Shown here one piece after another: positions 1 to 7,058 of a DNA stretch of 17,892 bases (within the stretch, counting starts at the first letter, position 1; every line of letters starts with the position of its first letter). The stretch covers positions 1 to 17,892 of the forward strand of contig CAZDVD010000047.1 of assembly GCA_964508765.1 (NCBI GenBank), given 5' to 3'. The position numbers and the translations under genes were made by a program. Below the pieces are notes generated by a model that was given only the letters and a program-made list of their open reading frames with translations, was not told the DNA's origin and made no database searches. The DNA comes from JABMPR01 sp964508765 (GTDB lineage: Bacteria; Fidelibacterota; UBA8477; JABMPR01).

Positions 1-27
1 ACAAGGTTAGACTGCTATTTACAAACC

Positions 28-42
28 TTTTTCGACAGCCTC
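28..42 (-). repeat. Possible insertion-sequence terminus
   Basis: On the minus strand this reads GAGGCTGTCGAAAAA, of the GGCTGT-n-GAAAA type often seen at IS inverted ends. A near match, GAGGCTGTGTGAAAAC, lies at 17839-17854 on the plus strand. Both point outwards from the window, so any element would lie mostly outside it. No transposase is visible in the window. Confidence 0.25.
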
Positions 43-64
43 GTTACTCGGCAGAAGCTCTATG

Positions 65-108
65 TTTTGCTGCGAGCTGTCCCGACCAGGGCGGAGTGAG
101 CAGCAAAG
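65..108. repeat. Imperfect palindrome, intergenic repeat candidate
   Basis: TTTGCTGC (66-73) is the exact reverse complement of GCAGCAAA (100-107), extended by a T-G wobble at 65/108. The 26-base interior has a further short CCC/GGG pairing (81-83 with 89-91). It lies outside any gene and could be a dispersed palindromic repeat or a structured RNA end. There is no run of T after it, so it is not a textbook intrinsic terminator. Confidence 0.4.
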
Positions 109-269
109 GAGCGACAACCACAGCATTTATTTGACCTGAGCTGTACTTTGAATCCAAAGATTATTAAAAATCCCACTCTCTTCTTGTAGTGGTGTACCAT
201 AAAGCTTATCAAAAAATGTTATCACAAGTATCTATCCAGCGGAAATAGAGCCTGCCCGAGTAACAGTGT

Positions 270-287
270 TTATACGGTCTCGTATAA
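270..287. repeat. 7-bp-arm dyad, copy 1 of an inverted pair
   Basis: TTATACG-GTCT-CGTATAA is a perfect 7-base inverted repeat with a 4-base centre. Its first ten bases, TTATACGGTC, recur in reverse complement inside the dyad at 390-406. The two copies thus form an inverted pair about 100 bases apart, just past the 3' end of the integrase gene. The role is unknown: a recombinase or regulator binding site is possible. Confidence 0.35.
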
Positions 288-389
288 GATGAGTGTTTTG
301 ACAAAACGCCCGAATAAACTTTTTCTGTTTGTTTTTGTAAGCTCTTAATATTCAATATTCTAGCCTCGGATATCTCTTCCAGTGGGATG

Positions 390-406
390 TTATACTGACC
401 GTATAA
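390..406. repeat. 6-bp-arm dyad, copy 2 of an inverted pair
   Basis: TTATAC-TGACC-GTATAA is an inverted repeat ending 7 bases before the integrase stop codon. Read on the minus strand it is TTATACGGTCAGTATAA, sharing TTATACGGTC with the dyad at 270-287. It could also act as a weak mRNA hairpin at the end of the intI transcript. Confidence 0.35.
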
Positions 407-413
407 TGTGACA

Positions 414-1433
414 TCATTTTTCATCATTAGTAGATTTCTCAGATTCCACATCTATGTGCAAATCATCCATGGGACTTCGAACTCCTGCTGGACCGCGGTT
501 TAAAACGTGCGTATAGATCATTGTGGTCTTCACGTCCTTATGACCCAAAAGAGATTGCACCGTGCGAATATCGTAGCCTCCCTCCAGTAAATGTGTGGCA
601 AAAGAATGTCTGAAGGTATGACATGTAATGTGTTTGGTCAAGTCGCATTTCTCTACAGAAAGTTTAATTGCACGCTGTATTACCGTGGCATCAACATGAT
701 GACGACCCTCTTTCCAGGTTTTACGATCAATCCAACGCGATTTCTGCGGGAATACCCATTGCCATTTCCAATCTCTGGCCGCATTCGGATATTTTCTATC
801 CAATGCACCTGGGAGCTCAACAGCCCCCCACCCTTGTATTAAATCCTCCCTGTGCAATAGCCTGATTGCCTTCAAATGTTGTTTCAATCTGGATTTTAAG
901 GTCCTGGGTAACATGACAATCCTGTCTTTATCCCCCTTACCACTCCGAATTGTGATTTCATTTCTGTTGAAGTCCAACTCCTTAACACGCAATTTTAAGC
1001 ACTCTGACAATCTCATTCCTGTGCCATAAATGAGCTCCACAAGCAATTTGTTTCTGCCATACAAGTTGGAAAAGACCTGAACTACCTCAAATCTTGACAG
1101 CACGACTGGAACCCGAATAGACTTTCGAGCACGAATAACATTTCCCAGATCCCCTATCTCACGATCTAGCACATGTCGATATAAGAATAGAATAGCCGCC
1201 AACGCCTGATTCTGCGCTGATGATCCTACTTTCTTCTCTATGGCCAGGTCACTCAAGAACTCATTGATCTCTGGCTCAGCCATATTCCTTGGGTGTCTCA
1301 GCTTATGGTATCTAATAAATCTTAATACCCAATTTGAGTAAATTTGTTCAGTCCTCAAACTATAATGCCTGGATTTTAATGCATCGTGTAGCCGGGTCAT
1401 CAATTTTGAACCTCTTGAATGCGTTGTGGACAT
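414..1433 (-). CDS. intI: Integron integrase (tyrosine recombinase)
   Basis: Site-specific tyrosine recombinase of the IntI family, 339 residues, which inserts and excises gene cassettes at attI/attC sites. The N-terminal SAM-like core-binding domain covers about residues 10-95. The catalytic domain shows R141 (GTGMRLSE), K166 (SGKGDKDR), H272 and R275 (CHTFRHSFATHLL), H298 (LLGHKD) and the nucleophile Y307 (MIYTHVL). The IntI hallmark, the extra segment between catalytic boxes II and III, is present at about 210-250, with DRKYPNAARDWKWQWVFPQ and the RHH motif (244-246). This separates it from XerC/D and phage integrases. The ATG is preceded by a good ribosome site (GGGAGGAAGG), so the start looks right. 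The frame is full length with all catalytic residues, so it is probably active. I see no attC array in the window; genes upstream run in the same direction as intI, unlike a standard divergent integron. Confidence 0.93.
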   Translation of the reverse strand: MSTTHSRGSKLMTRLHDALKSRHYSLRTEQIYSNWVLRFIRYHKLRHPRNMAEPEINEFLSDLAIEKKVGSSAQNQALAAILFLYRHVLDREIGDLGNVIRARKSIRVPVVLSRFEVVQVFSNLYGRNKLLVELIYGTGMRLSECLKLRVKELDFNRNEITIRSGKGDKDRIVMLPRTLKSRLKQHLKAIRLLHREDLIQGWGAVELPGALDRKYPNAARDWKWQWVFPQKSRWIDRKTWKEGRHHVDATVIQRAIKLSVEKCDLTKHITCHTFRHSFATHLLEGGYDIRTVQSLLGHKDVKTTMIYTHVLNRGPAGVRSPMDDLHIDVESEKSTNDEK

Positions 1434-1792
1434 ATAAACCTTCCTCCCAAAGAATGATTAAATAATCAAATGCTGGATAGGTGTATCCGTGTGCGGAAAA
1501 TCTTGGATGTGAATATTGAGAAGAGGTTAGCGTTTAAAATCTAGCCGGCAGAGGCCAGCTATTCAAGTACCTTCAACATGTTCGCTGGTCAAAAGTTCAG
1601 GAGAGCTGAACCAATATTAGCACCCTAATGTATTTTGGGGAGACCCTTATCAATGGATCCCCCACCGTAGATTTGGGAACAATACGACTGAACCCTCTTG
1701 TGCACGTCAAACACATTAGTCTTCAATTTTAAATCTTCAGAAAGAGAAGTCCCGTTGATATAAATCCAGAATAAGCTGTTTGTCAGGGCCGT
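1434..1792. other. Non-coding region upstream of intI
   Basis: This 359-base stretch lies between intI and the 3' end of the synthase-like gene, both on the minus strand. It must hold the intI promoter and would hold attI in a standard integron. I see no clear attC pair (RYYYAAC with GTTRRRY) and no good coding frame. It contains a dyad at 1455-1468 and a small imperfect hairpin at 1543-1560 (AGCCGGC, loop AGAG, GCCAGCT; one mismatch). A GTTAGCG at about 1526-1532 resembles but does not match the core consensus. Confidence 0.5.
1455..1468. promoter_or_regulatory. Dyad upstream of intI, possible operator
   Basis: TGATTA-AA-TAATCA, perfect 6-base arms with a 2-base centre, lies 21 bases before the intI start codon, just upstream of the ribosome site. 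The location suits a repressor site controlling the integrase. It does not match the proteobacterial LexA box (CTGT-N8-ACAG), which controls intI in many integrons. AT-rich sequence makes a chance dyad possible. Confidence 0.3.
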
Positions 1793-4700
1793 TTACTTTG
1801 AGCCCTGGCGATGTACCTGTAGGTCTTTGATAAAATCTTGATCGCCACCAAAACCCAGTTCTATGGCCCGATCATAATTCTTTATGGCTGATTGAAATTG
1901 GCCACCTTTAAAATATAGTGAAGCCAAATAGAAATATGATTCATGCGACTTAGGATCCAACGCCTTGGACCTCAATAATTCGGTTTCGGACTCTGATAAT
2001 AGCCCCATTTTTAATAAGGATTTACCCAGATTTAAATGAGACTCAGCCTGGTTTGGATTCAGCAGGATAGCCGTGCTAAAAACATTCGCAGCAGCATTGA
2101 GCATGCCAGAATCCATGAAAGCAACACCCAGATCATTGCGGATTTGTGGATGATTCGGAGCAATCCGTGAAGCTTCTTTGAGACTTCTGATTCTTTCAGC
2201 CTGTCGGTCTGTTTGGTTGTAGATATCAGCGATGTAGATATAGGCAGCACTTTTATTGGGAATATTATCAATATTCCGCTGAATAGTCTCTGCCTTGGCT
2301 AACAGACATTTCTGGGCTAGTTCAGGATAATCTTCTAAAATGCTATAGTCTGCCAGATCATACTTTGAAGAATAATCAATCATTAACCGCGAATAGCGTT
2401 TGAATTGTTCAGGAGTGGCTGTTGTTAGATCAATACTACCGATGTTTCTTTCATTGACGGATAACAAGTATTCCAGGAATGATAGCTGACCATCAATATC
2501 TGAAATAGCGTCGCGCATTTTCTCTGTACTGGAATCCAATGTTCTTAAAGACAGGATATTCTTCTGGATCAGCGGGTCAGAAGTATACATCTTTCTAGGT
2601 GCTGTGTATTCCAATAGAGGTCGATCATCCGTGTGAATTGGACCCGTTCCAACCAGAGGGTATAGGTCATCGCTGACAATCAATTTTGACAATACATTCG
2701 AATCAGGCAATTTCACATTTTTTGAGGATTGAATGTATTGAAGACGATCAGCAAGGTTCTGATTGAATTGCTGGTCTTCATCCTGGAACCCGATCAACAG
2801 GTAGTCACCCGTACCTGGCGTCACATGGATAAGGATACTATTGGGAAAAACAGAATGAAATGTGCGTATCATGAGTTGGAAAGTTGCCCAATCCATCTGA
2901 TAGGAATGCAGCCATTGCGCCAACACACCACCCTGATTTAAATGCCCTCGGATAAGCTGATAAAAATTCTGGCTAAATAAATTGGCCAATCCAGCCATCC
3001 AGGGATTCGAAGGCTCAGAGATGATAACATCATAGTTCCGTTCGGTTATTTCCAGGTGCGCGCGACCATCCTGAAGGATCAGCTCTGTGCGGTCATCTTC
3101 GAGAACCCGGTTATTCCAGGGCAGGAAATAATCGCTGGATTCCACCACTTCTTTACTAATCTCAAGTATATCCAACGTCTCTATGGGATAATGAAGAGCC
3201 TCCCCGGCCGTGATACCACTGGCCAACCCCAGAACCATGACATCCCTGGCATCAGGATGGACCAGTAAGGGAACGTGTGCTGCCATCGTTTGAGTCGCCA
3301 TATCACCATGGCTCGAAGCATCGGGCTTGCCACTATTTGAAAGTGAATATTCATTATATCCAAGTAAATTGACGTTTTTGATCACGGCGGTGAAGCCCGC
3401 AGTACCATCACCTGAATACACCATCTCAGAATTAATATTGTATTTTGGCAACTGATCACCCTGCCAGAACGAAGCAAACCAGCCTGTTTTTTCTAGAATA
3501 TGACTATAACCTTCGAAACGATGATACTTTCCGAATGCAAAAGCTTCCCGGTCCCATTCTGGCAGAACACTTGACATGATCAGAACCAAACTAGCGAAAC
3601 CAACTCCATAGGTGGCACGTCTCCTGGAGATTTTTCCCTTTCGCAGGAGCAGCACAATCATGGTGGTTGGAGCCATGAGCATGAGACCAGACAATAAACT
3701 CAAACTGAGTTCCTTCCCAAACCAGGGAATGAGAAAAAAACCAGCGAAAAAGGAACCGGCTAAAGCACCGATGGTATTCACGGCGTATACATAGCCAATC
3801 GACTGACCAATATGCCTGGTTGAATTGGAATATATCTTGGTAACCAGGGGATACGCAGCTCCCAAACACAGGGTGGGAGCCAACATGAGCAGAAATACAA
3901 TCCCAGCTTTTAAAATACTTAAGAGAACAAAGTTGTCTTGAAATTGGAAGATAAGCTTGGCGAAAAACATCTGACTGGATCCCATAATTTGACTCACCCA
4001 CAGAGACAGCATAGCAGCAGCGAGCTGTGTAAATATGAGCAACCAGATAGCCTTACCAAATCGATCAACTAAACGTCCGAATATCATACTTCCAAGTGCC
4101 AAACCCGTGATGAACGCTGCCAATACGATGGTCAGAGAATAAATGGTGGGTCCAATAATCAGTTCTAATAATCGGGTCCAGATGACCTCGTATGACATGG
4201 AGCAAAAACCGCTTATGACAATGAGAATTAAGGCTCCCTTAACGATATAATCTGACTGATTGAGGTCCTCTGAAATTTGTGTTGAGGATTCAGTTTTCTT
4301 GAGGAGTTCGGGTTCCTTAAGGAATGATTTTTTTTGTATGATCCCTGGTCGGGAAGCTGCTATCAAACAACTTGCTCCAATGATCATATTCAGAATCACT
4401 GCCAGCAACATCGTTCCTTCCACTCCAAATGAATAGATAAACCAGAATCCCGCCATCACAGATCCTACGGCAGCCCCGAGGGTGTTTAGACCATAAAGAA
4501 AGCCAAGACGAGTTCCCAGATGTGACAGACTCATGACATAGAAGCGAGACAGAAAAGGAAGTGTCGCCCCCATGAAGATTGTTGGCAGAATAAATAGAAG
4601 GCCGCATCCAAGTAACAACAGGAGGTTGTATATCAAATGCTGATCATAGAGACCATTATATAGTAGGCTGAATAAGGGTTTGGAGAGATCCATGAGGAAG

Positions 4701-5002
4701 GGTAGCAGGAACCCTAGGATCCCGATAGCTAGCTCGAGAAGGGCATATATTCGTAAATGTTGATGGTGTTTCTGAACCAGTCGAATGGTTTTGCTGGCTA
4801 GAAAGCTGCCCAAACCGATGCCACCCATGAAGATTGTCAGAATAATGCTCACCGCCAGAGGTGATGCACCAACTATTCTGACAATTAATCTTGTCCATAA
4901 TATCTCGTAGACCAGACCTGTGAATCCCGATATAAAGAAACTGACGAAGATCAGTAGGGTAATTTTGCCAGTGAGACTATGGGGGGGTTCGTTTTGAATC
5001 AT
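1793..5002 (-). CDS. Membrane-anchored spermidine-synthase-like protein with C-terminal TPRs
   Basis: 1069 residues in three parts. Residues 15-480 are polytopic membrane, with two related halves: each begins with SGF-(T/C)-x-(L/M)-x-YE(I/V)(L/I)WTRL (about 25-39 and 264-278), so the transporter-like part is an internal duplication. Residues about 525-740 form a Rossmann methyltransferase-like domain of the spermine/spermidine synthase family: SGKPDASSHGDMATQ (557-571), the AdoMet-type loop VLGLASGITAG (590-600), acidic E614, and D645-G646. In canonical synthases the catalytic loop is D-x-x-D-P; here it reads SEPSNPW (662-668), replacing both aspartates with E663 and N666. Residues about 917-1050 carry three or so TPR units (e.g. 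LNPNQAESHLNLGKSLLKMG). The substrate is unknown; this architecture is common in FCB and other environmental bacteria, usually annotated only as fused MFS/spermidine synthase. The gene ends 359 bases before intI and starts 136 bases after the TPR-HTH gene. Confidence 0.85.
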   Translation of the reverse strand: MIQNEPPHSLTGKITLLIFVSFFISGFTGLVYEILWTRLIVRIVGASPLAVSIILTIFMGGIGLGSFLASKTIRLVQKHHQHLRIYALLELAIGILGFLLPFLMDLSKPLFSLLYNGLYDQHLIYNLLLLLGCGLLFILPTIFMGATLPFLSRFYVMSLSHLGTRLGFLYGLNTLGAAVGSVMAGFWFIYSFGVEGTMLLAVILNMIIGASCLIAASRPGIIQKKSFLKEPELLKKTESSTQISEDLNQSDYIVKGALILIVISGFCSMSYEVIWTRLLELIIGPTIYSLTIVLAAFITGLALGSMIFGRLVDRFGKAIWLLIFTQLAAAMLSLWVSQIMGSSQMFFAKLIFQFQDNFVLLSILKAGIVFLLMLAPTLCLGAAYPLVTKIYSNSTRHIGQSIGYVYAVNTIGALAGSFFAGFFLIPWFGKELSLSLLSGLMLMAPTTMIVLLLRKGKISRRRATYGVGFASLVLIMSSVLPEWDREAFAFGKYHRFEGYSHILEKTGWFASFWQGDQLPKYNINSEMVYSGDGTAGFTAVIKNVNLLGYNEYSLSNSGKPDASSHGDMATQTMAAHVPLLVHPDARDVMVLGLASGITAGEALHYPIETLDILEISKEVVESSDYFLPWNNRVLEDDRTELILQDGRAHLEITERNYDVIISEPSNPWMAGLANLFSQNFYQLIRGHLNQGGVLAQWLHSYQMDWATFQLMIRTFHSVFPNSILIHVTPGTGDYLLIGFQDEDQQFNQNLADRLQYIQSSKNVKLPDSNVLSKLIVSDDLYPLVGTGPIHTDDRPLLEYTAPRKMYTSDPLIQKNILSLRTLDSSTEKMRDAISDIDGQLSFLEYLLSVNERNIGSIDLTTATPEQFKRYSRLMIDYSSKYDLADYSILEDYPELAQKCLLAKAETIQRNIDNIPNKSAAYIYIADIYNQTDRQAERIRSLKEASRIAPNHPQIRNDLGVAFMDSGMLNAAANVFSTAILLNPNQAESHLNLGKSLLKMGLLSESETELLRSKALDPKSHESYFYLASLYFKGGQFQSAIKNYDRAIELGFGGDQDFIKDLQVHRQGSK

Positions 5003-5138
5003 ATCTAATGATTCACTTCCAACTCGCGTGACAGTTGTATAGAATTGTTCATTAAGCTGAAAATAGGTGGCTCTTAGAACATCGCAACACCTGGATACTT
5101 AGATTTAACAGGTTAAGGGTTAAACTATGCCTAGGGTA

Positions 5139-6671
5139 TCAGCCATCCCCTGAAGTGAGATACTTCGTGCGGTTCACAATTCCTGAGTAGGCCAATTCTA
5201 GATGCTTCGCGAGCAGTTTTTTATTATAGTTGTTTAATTTGTAGTGATACTTGAGCATATCCTTCTCAAAACAATCATTGATTTCAACCCAGCTTTTATC
5301 TCGGTGTAATCGGGAATATTGCTGTAATCCTTCTACATAATTTTCTGCAGGAATATCCACATCACTTTTGCGGAAATTGGGGAAGGTGATACCCCGGCTC
5401 CTGAGACGTTCCGTGGCAGAGTAAAATGAAGATGCGGGAAAGTCCAAAGCCTCCAAAGTCTTGTTCCCCACCCCAGTGTTCATATAGTGGTAAAGAAACA
5501 AATTGTAATGGAACAGATCCTTGATTTTCACCCAGTTCAAATCCTTAGAAAAAGCAAAGAGATCTTCATTGCCTGATTCAGCCATCTCACCGGGGAAGTG
5601 CTCCTCCAGGAAGATCACGTATTCATTAATCACTTTGCGGCGAGCGTCATCAAGGGGAATACCCCGTTTTGTCAAAGCCATGACTGATCCAAAAGCCTGC
5701 TGATAATAAAAATAAGCCTTGGTAATATCTGCGATGTTACGATGATATATTTTTCCCATTAAAAGACATGCACCGGCTAATTCAGATGCAATGGAGAATT
5801 GCTGACTGATTTCCATGGCTGATTTCGCGATTTCCAGAGCTTTGTCTGGATCCCCGACAATAATATATAATTCGGCAATCTTTGCCTGGATTCTTGCTGT
5901 AAAATGGGCATTCCCTAATTTTTCAAGTAAACCCTCAAAAAACCGGATAGCCTCAGTATTCCGGTTTTGATTTACCAGCAGACATCCTCTGGTAAAATCA
6001 ATGCTCCAGTGCAGATGCTGAAAACCACCAAGTGCGGCCATTTCATGAGCTTGATCCAAATGGTCTGTGGCATCCTCCATGTTTTCCTGCTTCAGAAGCT
6101 GTAGTGCTAAGCCGTAGCGTGCATGAGATTCCATAACAGCCATCTCGTATTTGTTGAAGTAGGCAATACACTGTAGCCATTTTTTAAGGGCGAATTTCTT
6201 ATCAGATTCGAGGAGAAGATATTGATACGCAATCATCTGCTTCATTTTATTGGAAGAAGTGATGGCGCGTGCCTTCTCCAAATATCTATAGGCAGCATTG
6301 AGATTACCAACCTGGCTAAAAAAGCCAGCATATTCATAGTAAAAATAAGAGAGAGAGCCCTCCTGCTGTGAACCCTGGTTGAGGACACTTATCTTCCCCT
6401 CAACCTGCTCATATAGCTCAATGGCAAATGTATAATTGCCTTCAAGAGTGGCGATTTTTGCATAGGTTATTTTTTGAAGCGCCTCGAGCATTCGATTCCT
6501 ACGGTCTGATATTTTACCCTGATCTAACATCAGGGCTACTTTCTCAGGACTCAGAAATCCAATTTCACCGAGCAGGGCGTAACATTCTGCGCCATGGAAT
6601 TTTTCCACGGCATCATCTGCCTCGCCGGTTCGGTTCAATTCATTACTAAGAAGAATCTTTCGTTGTGCCAT
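5139..6671 (-). CDS. TPR protein with two C-terminal Fis-like HTH units
   Basis: 510 residues, probably cytoplasmic (no signal peptide or membrane segment). Residues about 60-360 are helical repeats of TPR type, with units such as GNYTFAIELYEQVEGK, GNLNAAYRYLEKARAI and GDPDKALEIAKSAMEIS, as in MalT/Rap-like sensor regions. The tail contains a duplicated unit spaced exactly 81 residues: DLNWVKIKDLF...YHY (377-396) and DKSWVEINDCF...YHY (458-477). Each is followed by a segment resembling the Fis/NtrC-type helix-turn-helix: NKTLEALDFPASSFYSATERLRSRGI (403-428, broken here only for naming) and KKLLAKHLELAYSGIVNRTKYL (484-505). A DNA-binding or protein-sensing regulator is my inference; I do not recognise a named family. 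A strong ribosome site (AAAGGAAG) precedes the ATG. It is divergent from the ABC ATPase gene, a common arrangement for a regulator and its target. Confidence 0.7.
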   Translation of the reverse strand: MAQRKILLSNELNRTGEADDAVEKFHGAECYALLGEIGFLSPEKVALMLDQGKISDRRNRMLEALQKITYAKIATLEGNYTFAIELYEQVEGKISVLNQGSQQEGSLSYFYYEYAGFFSQVGNLNAAYRYLEKARAITSSNKMKQMIAYQYLLLESDKKFALKKWLQCIAYFNKYEMAVMESHARYGLALQLLKQENMEDATDHLDQAHEMAALGGFQHLHWSIDFTRGCLLVNQNRNTEAIRFFEGLLEKLGNAHFTARIQAKIAELYIIVGDPDKALEIAKSAMEISQQFSIASELAGACLLMGKIYHRNIADITKAYFYYQQAFGSVMALTKRGIPLDDARRKVINEYVIFLEEHFPGEMAESGNEDLFAFSKDLNWVKIKDLFHYNLFLYHYMNTGVGNKTLEALDFPASSFYSATERLRSRGITFPNFRKSDVDIPAENYVEGLQQYSRLHRDKSWVEINDCFEKDMLKYHYKLNNYNKKLLAKHLELAYSGIVNRTKYLTSGDG

Positions 6672-6852
6672 GCTTCCTTTCTCTCATCAATCAATTAATG
6701 TTTGAGGTCGAGCCACTTCAGTTGAACACACGTTTTAAGCGAACCACCAGTATGTTGTATTAGTAGGTAACAAAGATAGTTTGGAAATCGTCGCTTCACA
6801 AATTTATTGCTGATATTAGGTTATAATAAGTAAAATAGGAGATCAATTATCT

Positions 6853-6868
6853 AATAATATGTATTATT
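6853..6868. promoter_or_regulatory. AT-rich dyad, possible operator
   Basis: AATAATA-TG-TATTATT has perfect 7-base arms. It lies 4 bases before a second, longer palindrome in the divergent promoter region, so the pair could be tandem binding sites for a regulator such as the adjacent TPR-HTH protein. AT-rich composition makes chance occurrence possible. Confidence 0.25.
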
Positions 6869-6871
6869 CTT

Positions 6872-6889
6872 TATATTTTATAAAATATA
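6872..6889. promoter_or_regulatory. 18-base perfect AT palindrome
   Basis: TATATTTTATAAAATATA is its own reverse complement over 18 bases. It sits between the divergent genes, about 170 bases before the ABC start. It could be an operator, an extruded cruciform or simply an AT-rich unwinding region. Confidence 0.3.
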
Positions 6890-7058
6890 TTACTGTACCT
6901 TTTTTCGCTATTTGTCAATTTCCTTGTGTTAAATCATGCATTTACTTGAAGTGAGCACAAAAGATTTAAAAGTCCCATTCGAAACTCAACGCCCTTCCCC
7001 CTTTTTCCGTGGAGCTTTCTATTTATATTTGCAGCCACACATCTAAACGATTTTAAGT

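Larger units (their letters stand above)
1..413. other. Non-coding region downstream of intI
   Basis: I find no convincing gene here. The only sizeable open frame (minus strand, from inside the 3' end of intI down to about 209) has low-complexity, unfamiliar content. The stretch carries a hairpin-forming repeat (65-108), a pair of related small dyads (270-287 and 390-406), an IS-end-like sequence (28-42) and a heptamer GTTAGAC at 6-12 that fits the integron core-site consensus GTTRRRY. The integrase is transcribed towards this region. In reverse-oriented integrons the recombination site and cassettes lie on this side, so an attachment site is possible but not shown. Confidence 0.5.
6672..7058. 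promoter_or_regulatory. Divergent AT-rich intergenic region with promoters
   Basis: This 387-base gap between the minus-strand TPR-HTH gene and the plus-strand ABC gene must contain both promoters. Its middle (about 6800-6910) is very AT-rich and contains two adjacent dyads (6853-6868 and 6872-6889). I cannot assign -35/-10 boxes with confidence; a TATAAT occurs near 6822-6827 without a well-spaced -35. No small gene is supported. Confidence 0.5.

Noticed and set aside
209..451. Minus-strand open frame overlapping the 3' end of intI
   Set aside because: It starts inside intI, passes through both small dyads, has no ribosome site noted and no recognisable composition or motif.
1434..1792. attI or attC site upstream of intI
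   Set aside because: No paired RYYYAAC and GTTRRRY boxes were found; the nearest, GTTAGCG, breaks the consensus at its last two positions.
3591..4001. Minus-strand open frame of 136 residues within the synthase-like gene
   Set aside because: It is a frame-shifted shadow of the membrane domain; the main frame is continuous with clear family motifs.
5104..5124. TTTAAC-N9-GTTAAA hairpin after the TPR-HTH gene as a terminator
   Set aside because: The stem is six AT-rich pairs with no T-run; too weak to call.
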